DNA from: Chondrus crispus
Lineage: Eukaryota > Rhodophyta > Florideophyceae > Gigartinales > Gigartinaceae
Length of the DNA: 64,000 nucleotides
NCBI RefSeq assembly: GCF_000350225.1
Contig: NW_005179015.1
Span: forward strand, 124,001-188,000
Direction: 5' to 3'
Shown: in pieces, positions 55,150-64,000 of the stretch
Layout of the letters: every line of letters begins with the position of its first letter
How positions within the stretch are numbered: position 1 is the first letter of the stretch
Translations under genes and position numbers: made by a program
The notes under the pieces: generated by a model
What the model was told of the DNA's origin: nothing
The model's database searches: none
The model's input: the letters and a program-made list of their open reading frames with translations, nothing else

Positions 55150-55171
55150 GCCAACTGGTGCACACCAGTTG
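55150..55171. repeat. Hairpin in the LINE 3' UTR
   Basis: CCAACTGGTG-CA-CACCAGTTGG, a perfect 10-bp stem with a two-base loop, between the LINE ORF2 stop and the junction hairpin. Confidence 0.65.
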
Positions 55172-55353
55172 GTTTGACTTGCATTTCGTCCGCCTTCACG
55201 TGGCGCGAGTTGTCAGTACTTCTATTTCAGGAGGAAGCCAAGGGCGATACCGGGTGATTGGACGGCTCCGAGCCCCCTACTGAGTGTCTGAATGTCTTTG
55301 AATAATTCCAAGTCTCTGAATGTGTCTGAAAGTTGAAATAAAACAGTAGGGGG

Positions 55354-58239
55354 CTACTTAGTAGCCGCCCATTTGTTTGCGACCAATTCCACACACGTGC
55401 CCACGTGTGGGATATCAGCAGCTGTCCAATTATCCATTTCCAAGTAGCGCTTGAGCTCGTCGAAGAAGGGGCGCGTGTGCACACTTGGGACCAAGGCACT
55501 CATGTACCAAAGGACCCCGATGTGCTGCGCGGCTCTGGACAAATGATTTGCCCGAAGTAGTGGGACCACAGAATGGTTCCCTGTTGTTGGTACTTTCCGT
55601 TTCCCCATTTCATTAAAAGCTTTCAGGTCTTTGTTGAGAAGGTCCTGAATGAACCATTTTCCAAGTGCCTGAGCCTGAGGAGCTGAACCAGCCTGGTTCA
55701 GTCCAGTCTTTTGTTGCAGCTCCTGTAATAGCGGAAGGGCCGTGAGCGCTTCCGTTTGAGCAGGGGCTGCGTTTACGCTAAGTTCCTTAACTCTAAGTGC
55801 GAGTAGGAGCTTCACAGCTTGGACTTGGCGAATTGTCCGAAGCCGCGGGAGTTGGAGCAGTGCTCTTCCAACTCCAAAGCGGTAGGTTCCCTGTGTGCGA
55901 ACGCGCAGGATCCACCTAATAAGTAGCTCTTCCAGGGCCATAGCGGCGTCGTCCACTTCCATTGTAAACGGTTGTGTATATAACACATACGTCACCAACG
56001 AGTTGATAAACGTTTGGGCGAAGGTCCTCTTTTGAAGGTACGTTAGATGAATCGTTCTTGTTTCCCGGATCATCTTGTGAGCGGCCCACCTAGCATTTTG
56101 GAGCCGCTCAATGAGTCTATGGGGCGTTACCCCGGAGTTAGAAATTGACACCCCGAGGTAGGAGACCGTAGATTGGTGCTCCATACGCTTGCCGTTTATC
56201 CAGAGCTCTAGTGGCGGTGGGGCTTGGGAGACCACGAGGCTCTTTGTGGCATTCCATTCCATGCCGTTGGCTGCGGCCCAGGTGTCTGCTGTGGTGAGTA
56301 GTCGGACCATCTGCGGCCAGGATCGCGTTAGTCCTACAACGTCGTCTGTGAACCCAATCACCCGCGTTTCCGCATATGCATTAAGTTGCAGTAAGAGGGG
56401 GTCTAGGAATAGGTTGAAGAGCCATGGACTGAAGGTGTCCCCTTGAGGCACGCCCAAGACCACGTTGGCTGTGGCTGTGCCGAGTTGTCCTTGTGTTGTG
56501 ATCGCCGTCCTGTGTAGTAAGGCTTGGATCATGGCACACATTGTCGGATCCAACCCGTTTCTGCATAGTTGTAGTAGGCGGTCCCGAGGGACCAAGTCAT
56601 ATGCAGATTTGAGGTCCAACACCACACCACAATTAAAGCCACTGTGGAGGGATTCGGCTGCCATTGCGATGGCCGTTTCCGTGTTAGAACCAGAGAGGAA
56701 CCCGAGTTGCCTAGAATGGAAGCTATTTGTTTCCATAAAGATTAACCCAATTGCCTTGGAGATGGCCTTCCGGATGACCGATAGCAGCGTGATCGGTCTA
56801 TAGTTTAGAGGATCGCTTGCTTCTCCTTTTTTGAATAGTGGAACGACCAGTCCCGATCGAAGGAGCTTGGGGACGTAGGCCAATTGGCCGACCTGTGACC
56901 AAAGGGCTGCAATAGAATTTGCTGCCCTAGGAATGTCCAGCTTGAGCATTTCGGCGGAGATCCAGTCCGGACCTGGGGCCTTGTTGCGAGCCATCTGGGC
57001 GATTGCAGACCGGAGTTTGCTCTCGAATTGAGGAGGTAACTCAAAGGTCGTGGGACGAGGGCTAGTGTCCAGCAAGGGTTGGCGGGACTGGATAAACTGA
57101 GCAAATCCGTCCGGGTCCAACGCCTCTATTGTCCGCGGGTCACTGCGGAGTCTCCTGATTGCGGTCATGACGTCCACCGTGTGGGTCAGTGGACCTTCGT
57201 TCACCGTGTCCAGATGGCAGGTTCGCAGCTCGCGGCGTCTCTTGCGAACTTTCCTCCGGATAGCTTTATCCAACTTGTGGATTTCCGCCTTAAAGTCCGG
57301 GGTTAGCGGAGTTTGGAGTAGTTTAGAGCGTAGCTTTGCCAAACAGTCCGTCGCATAGGTCCAACCAGGGCGGAAGCGTGCTGGTTTCTGGGCGAAGTGT
57401 GCTAGCCAAGGTTCGAGGAACGTTTTGACTAGCTTGGTGGTTTCATATTCCAGAGATTCCGGAGTAGCACAGGCAGAGAGGTTGCTGCTGCAGCCTGGGA
57501 GCCGTTGCAGATAGGAGGCCCAGACCTTTTTTCGGATATCCAGGTTGGCGAGTATAGAGGAGGGGACCGCCTTGGAGAGGCGTGGTGGGGTTTCCCAGTA
57601 GACGAGGACAGATATGGGCCGATGGTCCGAGAGAGTGGCCCAGTGGCCCTGCGTCAGCTGCGGTGTGCCAAAGGATATGCCGCGCCCAAGGAACAGGTCC
57701 ACCGTACTGGAACCATGTCGTAGAGGGTAGCAAGTGGCTTTCGCAGGGGTGGCAACTGTGAAGTTCAGCTGAAAGGCCCATTGCGACAAGAGTCAGCCTT
57801 GTTTTGTGGTATAGGTATCCCATAGCCGGTGACGCGCGTTGAAGTCTCCCATGATGAGGGTCATCCCGCGGGCTAGGCGTGTCATGTGGAACAACAGCTT
57901 GTGGACCTCAGCTTCTGGGGCCCTTGGTTTGAGGTACGCCCCAATAAGCGTGAGGCCCCGGTGCCGACCCACAAGTAGTTGAATGTGCCGGTGGGTGATA
58001 TTGGCCGTTTCGGTGAATTCTGTGCTAGTGAAAAGCATACAGACTCCACCAGCGTGGCGGCGAGCTCCTACCGGGCGATGACCGTGAGCAGAGTGCATCA
58101 CGACCCCGTCTGGGAGGGCGAGAGACCGGGGTTGCCAGATATCCGTTAGGCAGGTAATCGATGGTGCCTTTGTGAGGGAGAGGACCGCTGGGGTCTTTGC
58201 AGTGGTCCAGCCCCTGATGTTCCAGAGGGAGAACCTCAT
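55354..58239 (-). pseudogene. LINE ORF2: APE-type endonuclease and reverse transcriptase
   Basis: ATG at 58239 opens the endonuclease (SLWNIRGWTTAKT, GVCMLFTST, LTLIGAYLKPR, LIMGDFNARHRLWDTY). A TGA at 57793-57795 interrupts the same frame, which then runs uninterrupted to 55354. The endonuclease C-terminal blocks follow (STVDLFLGRG, GHWATLSDHRPISV). RT shows the fingers (ARNKAPGPDWISAEMLKLD), SGLVVPLFKKGEASDPLNYR with PITLLSV, HSRQLGFLSGSNTETAI, GVVLDLKSAYDLVPRDRLL, VPQGDTFSPWLFNLFLDPLL and a catalytic FTDD (56341-56352) in place of YADD. Total about 961 codons. Jockey/R1-like overall; the clade is not certain. Confidence 0.93.
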
Positions 58240-58326
58240 TCCTGAGGGCCCCCTGGGCGCAGAGCTGGTGATTTAGCAATAGATGGAGCTGGGGCTGCCC
58301 GGGTCGGAGTGGGACCCGGTTCCCTT

Positions 58327-60023
58327 CTAGCACTCTGGGCTCGGTCCGCGTTCGTCTCCGAGCCCGAGTCCGAGTCGGAATCTGAGGGAGCGGGTGCGAG
58401 GGTAGGATCCAAGGTTTCGAGGGCCTTGGCGTTGGTCTGGTACCATGTAGTAGCCCCGGGGAAACGAGAGTTCTCCGCACACCATGTCCATCGACGGTGA
58501 CAAGAACGTCGGTGGGTAGTTGCCCGTTCGTTGGACCCAGTGGTCCGTAGAGTTCCCCGAGGGTTGTATCGTTCCAAGTGTTGAAACATTAGCAACTTCA
58601 TTGTCGCGATGAGGCGGTCGACGAGTTGCTTGTTGCAAAAGGATCTCCAGGGCCGTATTGCCTATGAAGGAGATCCCAATAATCACCCACTTTGGTAGCG
58701 ACAGACGAAGCGCTCTGCGCAGGGCCCCAATTGGCCCCCGCGGGACGCCGCCGAAGTAGACTGCCTCAGGAATTGGCTGTTTGCTGGGGCTTGAGAAAGC
58801 CTTCAGCGCCAGGCGGGTCTGTTGTAGACGGGTCTGAAGCGAAGCCAGTAGTGCCGTAGCGGCCGGCTTCTTCGCCACCTCAGCCCACGATAGGCGAGGT
58901 TGGCGGAGAGGGGGAGGTATAGGGGCCTCTGGGTTGGTGGTCAGAGCCCGCGCCAACCCCTTCGAGGTAGTGGACGGAGCCGCAGCCTCGGTAGTTTCTT
59001 CTGGCCCGGTGGTCGGAGCCCGCGTCGGTTCCTTCGGAGAGATGGTCGGAGCCCTCGTCTCTCCTGCTGCTAAGGTGGTGGTCGGAGCCCGCGCCACCTT
59101 CTTCCCAGGGGTGTTTGGAGCCCTCGTCCCTGAGGCTGCTAAGTTGGGGGACAGAACCCCCGCCTTCTTCGATCTACCAGCTGTGGTCGGAGCCCGCGCC
59201 GGAGCGCCTGCCACACGTGTTTCTGGGAAGAGAGCCCGCGCACGATAGGGCTTGGAGTGAGTAGAGAGGGGAAGGGGCCGCGGAGGGACCGTCATTCCCG
59301 CTTCAATCAATGTGGACCGGAGGGTCGACACATAGTGTTCCAGTTTCTTGTGATAGTCGTCCGCCTGTCGGCGGAGTGTCGCGTGGCTGTTCGAGGCGAT
59401 AGTGCGTTTCGCGCTGCGCCGGACTTCGGAACCGCGGGCTAAGTGTTAATTTCGTCTCAGAGCGTTTGGGCCCGCGGAGCCCGGCGTACGGGAGGGGGTT
59501 GGAGGAGGTCGAGGGTCTGGTGACAAGGGGCTGGGCTGGAGCTGGAGGCCTCAGAGCTCGGCCTGAAGGAAGGCTGTGGGGCTTCCGACGTACTCAGGAA
59601 CCCGGAGGAGGTCAGCGACTTGGGGGATTCCGGAGGTCCGCCTCTTTCTTTGGCTGATGGTGAAGACCGTTCAGACCCAGACGAGCTCTCGCAATCTGCG
59701 GAGGCCGTGGAGTCTGACTGAGAGGGGCTTGAAGCCTGCAGAGCAGTGTCCTTGAATTTGGAGGGCGCCCGACCAGTGAGCGCGCGACCAGAAGCTGGGG
59801 CGCCGTGGTGCCCTTTCGTAGAGTTGAATTTGGCCGATTTGGATTGCGTCCGGCCAATGGGCGCTCGATCAGAATTTGGAGCGCCAGGGCGCTCTTGCGT
59901 GGAGGTCGGGACGTCCCCGTCATTGGCCAGCATGGCCACAAGCGGGAGTCGCCTCGACACGCGCGGATCGCGTGGAGGCGTGTCGCCCGAAGCGCCCACA
60001 GTCTTGTCCATTTTCTTCGTCAA
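58327..60023 (-). pseudogene. LINE ORF1 region
   Basis: Two frames: 59457-60023 (188 codons, Ser/Pro-rich) and 58327-59331 (334 codons). The second contains a run of degenerate repeats around RAPTT (RAPTTAGR, RAPNTPGK, RAPTTTLA, RAPTISPK, RAPTTGPE). Next comes a Trp-containing segment (LSWAEVAKKPAATALLASLQ) and a folded-looking part (KWVIIGISFIGNTALEILLQ). No zinc knuckle or RRM is evident. The frames differ, so at least one shift is present. Confidence 0.6.
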
Positions 60024-60349
60024 CTTCCTTGCGGAGGAAGACGGCGGAAACAGAAAGAAGCTTGAGCGCGCGGGTTTCCGAGGTGAAAGCGTTTGCGCCG
60101 AAGACCGGCGAAGCCAGCAAACGCAGCGGAAGGTCCCTCTTGAAAGTGGTGGCCAGTAGTCTCAAACGCTAGCGTTCTTCAGACCCAAGAAAACAGGGAA
60201 AGAAGCGCGGCCGCGCGAGTCCGTACTGTAGCCGAGCAAGTCCCAGAAACGCTTCTCTTCGGAACCGGAAGTCGGAGCGCCGCGCCGCGAGTTCCTTCCG
60301 ACAGAGCCGCGCGCCCCGCGTCGAATCGCGCCGCTCGCAGGCAAAGGGA

Positions 60350-60405
60350 GGAAAACGCGAAAGCGTGGCCTATCGATCCTTTAACGATTCGAGATTTGAA
60401 ACGAA

Positions 60406-60443
<38 letters not shown>
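60350..60443 (+). rRNA. LSU (28S) rRNA fragment near the peptidyl-transferase region
   Basis: It contains AAAGCGTGGCCTATCGATCC, AGGTGTCAGAAAAGTTACC and ACAGGGATAACTGGCTTGT, nearly invariant in eukaryotic LSU rRNA. It is on the same strand as the fragment at 54838 but from far downstream in the rRNA, so the two are not neighbours in an intact gene. Confidence 0.92.
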
Positions 60444-60723
60444 CCACAACCAAAACTCGAACCTACCAGCAGCACCAGGCTCATCACCACCGGACCACCT
60501 CGGTCCAAACCTTACCCCCCAACGGGTCACAAAGAAAAGGCCCAACAGGACCTTTTTCCGGTCCCAGTCGGACCCTTCACTAACCACACTATTTTGGTCA
60601 TCGGACCTATTCTCACAAAACCTGTCCGCGTGTCCACAAGCCACATGAAAATTGGCAGCCCCGCTAGCTCGATTTTCAACTGCAATTTTTATGCAATTTT
60701 ATTTTGTATTACAGTGTGGAGGC

Positions 60724-60981
60724 CGGAACTTGGCAGTACGGCCAAAGACGCTGAAGTCACAGAAGTTACATCTGTGACACGTGTGGAGACCCAACCGCCC
60801 CCGCGTTCAAAGGAAACGAATTTATCAGATAATTCTACCGCACCGTCGACCACAGTACTTAATACGAATCAGATTTTATTGCGGGGCTGGAGAGCCAGGA
60901 ACTGGATCACGGCCCAACTATCGATCTCACCCCTCGGGCTTCCCCGCGAAGTGGGGCCATGTGTTCAACGTGCAAGGCGAT
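60724..60981 (+). other. Candidate exon 2 after a consensus splice acceptor
   Basis: A pyrimidine-rich tract ending GTATTACAG (to 60723) precedes an open frame (VWRPELGSTAKDAEVTEV...) that closes at TAG near 60981. Its phase fits the donor at 54503. Unrecognised product. Confidence 0.25.
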
Positions 60982-61043
60982 AGAGCCCACCCATCAAGCC
61001 TGGCAGAAACACAATCTAACGGCGGACCATTACGGCAATGATT

Positions 61044-61678
61044 TGTAGTACTGTATAATCACCCCGACGGCGAGGTGGTGAATAACGACAGTTCAGTGGA
61101 GACCCTGCCGGTCGAGAACACGGAGAAACACGGCCCACTCACGGAACTGAGCACAGGCTCGAGGTTGCGGTGGTAGAGCGGGATCGGGGAAGACGGGCGT
61201 ACGCGTGAGCGCATCGACGCCTCGGCGGCCAGGAGCGGTACTCGTTTACGATCAACTACGGACGGGCGGAGGCGGATCCGGCTCGTGGGCGTGCTGCGCG
61301 CGTCCTCAACCCGCACGCGGTTTCGTCTAAGGTACTGCGACGGTCTCGAAAAGTCCCTAAATTAGGCGGGCAGGACCGAGGTGGAGGATCCTTGAAAAGT
61401 CCGTGCTTGTCGCTTCCCTCCGCCGTCGGGCCGCTTATATTTAAACATACATTGGAACCTATCATAGCACTACAGTAGTGCAGGTCGGCCTGCACTGTAA
61501 CGCTGTCAGCCCTCGGAGCTGTCAGTACTCGTGTCGTACACGTGGATGGGCGCGCGCCCGTACACGTGGAGTACACATGTGTCGGGCGGGCTGAGGCACT
61601 GTAGAGCTCGGGCTCTACAGTAGCTGATCTCATCGTGATCTAATCTAAATTAGAGCCTCCAGGGGGGGTTATAGTACA
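61044..61678 (-). repeat. E-family LTR, diverged
   Basis: It starts TGTAGTACTGTATAATCACCCC and ends GGTTATAGTACA on the + strand. It contains the CTGTAGAGC/GCTCTACAG hairpin near 61600. A polypurine tract follows at its right end, so it is the 3' LTR of a minus-strand element whose other end is missing. Confidence 0.8.
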
Positions 61679-62001
61679 GGGCTCCCCCTTAAGAGCGACC
61701 GTCCGCGGTCACCCTGCGTTTGCAGAGCATAATCTCCCCCTTTCACTCCGAACCAAACCAGAGCCGTCTGGAGTGCCTCGTGTTATCCTTTTTTCCCCCC
61801 TTCTCACCCACGCCCCGTTCGCCACCGCTCGCCTTCTCCGTAGGTCGGACCGAGCGCTACTGGCCAACTCGAAATGACCGACTCACCGTTACTCCCGCAG
61901 CCATTGCCGCCGCTCATCGTTGCGGCGGCTGGAACCGGGTCCACGGTCGCTGCTGTATCATCCGGGCCGCTGTCAACTCCCGTGACGGCGGCCGGCCTTC
62001 A
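61679..62001 (-). mobile_element. 3' end of an E-family interior
   Basis: Minus strand: stem-loop 61695-61712 (GTGACCG...CGGTCGC), then AAGGGGGAGCCC against the LTR. The remaining 290 bases show no gene. It is cut at 62002 by a copia LTR. Confidence 0.65.
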
Positions 62002-62240
62002 TGTGAATTATTCAGATTGGCTACAACAATACTGTAGTCAGGGAGAAAATACTTTCTCCATTGTTAACATGTGACAGATTTACCGCCACCATATGGCTAT
62101 GATTACTTGTAATAGCATAAATGCCTCTTAAAGGTACTTACGGGCACATTGGAGTAGAAAACAGGGGTTTTACTAAGAAATAGGCAGATAGTTGCTACTT
62201 GTAGAGTAGTAGGTCTTGCAGACAGTTACCAGGTACGTCG
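62002..62240 (+). repeat. Copia LTR fragment
   Basis: It starts TGTGAATTATTCAGATTGG and follows the copia LTR through ATGATTACTTGTAATAGC and GCTACTTGTAGAGTAGTA. Similarity fades after about 62240. No clear TSD. Confidence 0.7.
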
Positions 62241-62865
62241 ACAACTACCCAACCGTTGCGTATAAACAATAGCCTTCAATAATAGATTAAATTATTGTTG
62301 ATTAACGTACAGTTTGTGTACGGATCCACCCTCCAATGAAAAGATTCAGTAGATATTTAAAAGATACCCTTTTCCCAAAAAGATTTAGTGAAACAGGAAA
62401 TGGTCACATCGTTGTTGGATGAAACTAATACTCCGGGCGGTGCGTCACGGCTTAGAAAAAGACGGATAAAGGGGGCGTGGAGGAGGTTTTCTTCAAACGC
62501 ACGGCAAAGGTAGCGGTGAGAGGCAAAATATTAAGGCATAGCAAAATTAATTTTGAATATATGTATGATGCTTTCGGTCACAGAACAGCCGAAATCTTTC
62601 TCGAGGTTGTGCATCGCTCATTTCTGTCCATCTTGAGGGGGTGTCACCTTATCATACGACCGTCACACCTCTTTCTTTGTGGTATTGTATGAAGTTCAGA
62701 GCGCCTTAATAAAAATCATGGTGAAGGAAAAGGCGGAATTTATCGAAGTAGAGAAGGCAAAATGTGTTGCAGTACCAAACTTACAGTACACATGTATGTT
62801 GACTCGATAGGCTAGTAGGAGGAATTGAGGTCAAGGACCCGGTAACGGGCCCGCAGGGGCATACT
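62241..62865. other. Unassigned DNA
   Basis: AT-rich. A 71-codon + strand frame (62477-62692) has no recognisable features. Possibly the noncoding side of the DNA transposon that follows, but no terminal inverted repeat was identified. Confidence 0.35.
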
Positions 62866-62869
62866 TAGG

Positions 62870-63744
62870 CGATCATTTTGGCGCTGACGATAGCGCTTCT
62901 GTATAGCTGCTCTCCGTCGAGACGCATCCGTGCCACGGGTGTACTGCCGGTTCTTTGAACGACGATAGGCATCTCCATCCCCTTCCCGCAACGGCTAAGC
63001 CGCCATGTGGAAGTTCGTCAACGCCACAGCGACAGACGCAAATAAATCGTAGTTGTCGTGTGACCAGCGGTACTTCGTTGCAATCAATCCCCAAAGGGTG
63101 CACAGGCGTCCAAAAACGTTCTCGACAATGATCCTATCCGGCGAATTCTGCCGGTTCACTTCTTCTTGCGCCATAATGAGGTGACCATTGCGCGGTTTCC
63201 TCGTAGGATGAATGGCACGGCAAAATTCCATAGCTCCTTGGTAGCCTTTGTCGGTCAGTACTGCCCACTTCCCTCCATGTCGCTCCTTCCCAGGTCCAAA
63301 GTCCGCAATGTTTGAATCATTTAGACGCTTCGTGAAAGCGCGTTCATGAAATTCCAACATCTTGTGCATGATCTCTATATCGGATACTGCACCTGGATAA
63401 TGCGCACTACATAGAACGGCTTGCCCATTTGGCAATACCGATACTTCCAGTTTCAATCCATAGAGATGATGCTTCCCTGAAAAATATTTCCTTCCCTCAG
63501 CCAATGTCCCAGTGGGTCTATTGCACTGCTGGAACGTGACATCTGTGGCATAACGAGCAAAAGAGAAGCTCTTGAAAACCGTCTTGTTTCGCATTAGGCG
63601 TTGTATGGAGTACTTCTTTTCGGCCTTGACGACGAGCGTATCAAATAAAACATCACCGATGGTCACCGTAAACTTCATCACAAGCCGCTCAAAGGACGAG
63701 GCTGATATCTGGAACATTTTAGCCAAAAAGTCCCAGCTACCGCC
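62870..63744 (-). pseudogene. DDE superfamily-4 (Harbinger-like) transposase, 5'-truncated
   Basis: The open frame runs from the LTR boundary at 63744 to a TAG at about 62998-63000. The catalytic sites of the DDE_Tnp_4 family are visible: the first Asp in RYATDVTFQQCNRPTGTL, the second in WAVLTDKGYQGAMEF, and the Glu in DRIIVENVFGRLCTLWGLI. The family's KHHLYGLKLEVSVLPNGQA block is intact. After the TAG the same frame continues PLREGDGDAYRR and a basic tail with RRRAAIQKRYRQRQ, as in intact relatives, so the stop is probably a nonsense mutation. The N-terminal DNA-binding part is lost to the LTR at 63745. Confidence 0.88.
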
Positions 63745-64000
63745 TGTAGTATAACCCCCTGCGACTAGATTTAGATTACATCAGCTACTGTAGAGCCCGA
63801 GCTCTACAGTACGACGCATACGAGCGCGCGTGGTGTCAGCACCGAATGCTGACAGCCCTACAGTACGCGCGACCCGCACCCACTACTGTAGCCGACCACA
63901 GTAGCACTATAGTACAGTACGTACTGTACTGTAGTATGTTAGACTAACATGTACATTAAACACGTGAGCGGACCGACGGCGACGGGGGAGGACAAGCACG
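63745..64000 (+). repeat. E-family LTR, runs off the window
   Basis: It starts TGTAGTATAACCCC, the reverse complement of the right end of the element E LTR, and follows that LTR to the window edge. It includes CTGTAGAGC-CCGA-GCTCTACAG (about 63790-63811) and TGTCAGCA-CCGAA-TGCTGACA. The other end and any TSD lie outside. Confidence 0.88.

Larger units (their letters stand above)
54523..60617 (+). mobile_element. Solo copia LTR split by an rRNA-LINE-rRNA block
   Basis: The left piece 54523 to about 54777 begins TGTGAATTATT and includes GTAGTATATAAGA. The right piece 60444-60617 contains GGCCCAACAGGACC and ends CTATTCTCACA. Together they match the LTR of the copia element at 42685-49467 in the opposite orientation. 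The flanks AAACC (54518-54522 and 60618-60622) are a perfect TSD, so this was one solo LTR before the 5.7-kb block entered it. Confidence 0.88.

Noticed and set aside
62002..62280. Possible TSD CTTCA for the copia LTR fragment at 62002
   Set aside because: CTTCA recurs near 62273 but the bases before it do not end in CA and LTR similarity has already faded, so the match is probably chance.

Overview
This window is eukaryotic nuclear DNA made almost entirely of transposable elements inserted into one another. There are no bacterial-style operons, no ribosome-binding-site-led gene strings, no tRNA gene and no CRISPR array. The evidence is Ty3/gypsy and Ty1/copia polyproteins, a LINE, a DDE_4-type DNA transposase, solo LTRs with 5-bp target-site duplications (TSDs), eukaryotic LSU rRNA fragments, TATA-type LTR promoters and one candidate spliceosomal intron. 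The host looks like a repeat-rich protist or alga. I cannot name it from sequence alone; a red alga or an oomycete-like lineage are guesses.

Layout. 1-2.9 kb: unassigned DNA with a decayed reverse-strand ORF. 2.94-4.65 kb: a solo LTR of family 'E' (TSD CACCC) carrying a nested solo LTR of family 'A'. 4.91-19.76 kb: element A, a 14.9-kb Ty3/gypsy element (TSD GTCAA) with gag-pol on the + strand and a 6-kb post-pol region that holds an antisense ORF. 20.3-29.1 kb: an older + strand gypsy element ('C/D'), cut inside its reverse transcriptase by element E (21.71-28.51 kb, TSD CTTCT). E is very young, with one difference seen between its 609-bp LTRs. It lacks protease, RT and RNase H and carries a captured piece of a threonine/serine dehydratase gene plus a hairpin-rich minisatellite. 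29.1-35.7 kb: gypsy element B on the reverse strand, missing its 3' end. 35.7-42.7 kb: the integrase tail probably belonging to C/D, a tandem array of heat-shock-element-like sites and another region with antisense ORFs. 42.69-49.47 kb: a Ty1/copia element on the reverse strand (TSD GTATC). 49.7-54.5 kb: tandem duplications, a second E solo LTR (TSD ATAAC), long hairpins and a copia integrase scrap. 54.52-60.62 kb: a solo copia LTR (TSD AAACC) split by a block made of LSU rRNA fragment, reverse-strand LINE and LSU rRNA fragment. 61.0-62.2 kb: E-family and copia LTR pieces. 62.9-63.7 kb: a transposase cut off by another E-family LTR that runs off the window.

How the parts relate. A, B and E share one primer binding site whose complement fits a tRNA starting with C1, most likely tRNA-Tyr. 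E and C/D share the integrase chromodomain tail and a stem-loop next to the polypurine tract, so E is probably moved in trans by a C/D-like partner. Almost every coding region is broken. The most interesting items are the gene capture in E, the rRNA-LINE-rRNA block, the heat-shock-like array, the antisense post-pol ORFs and the covarying hairpins in E-family elements. Coordinates of LTRs and TSDs were read base by base. Protein assignments come from motif recognition, not database searches.
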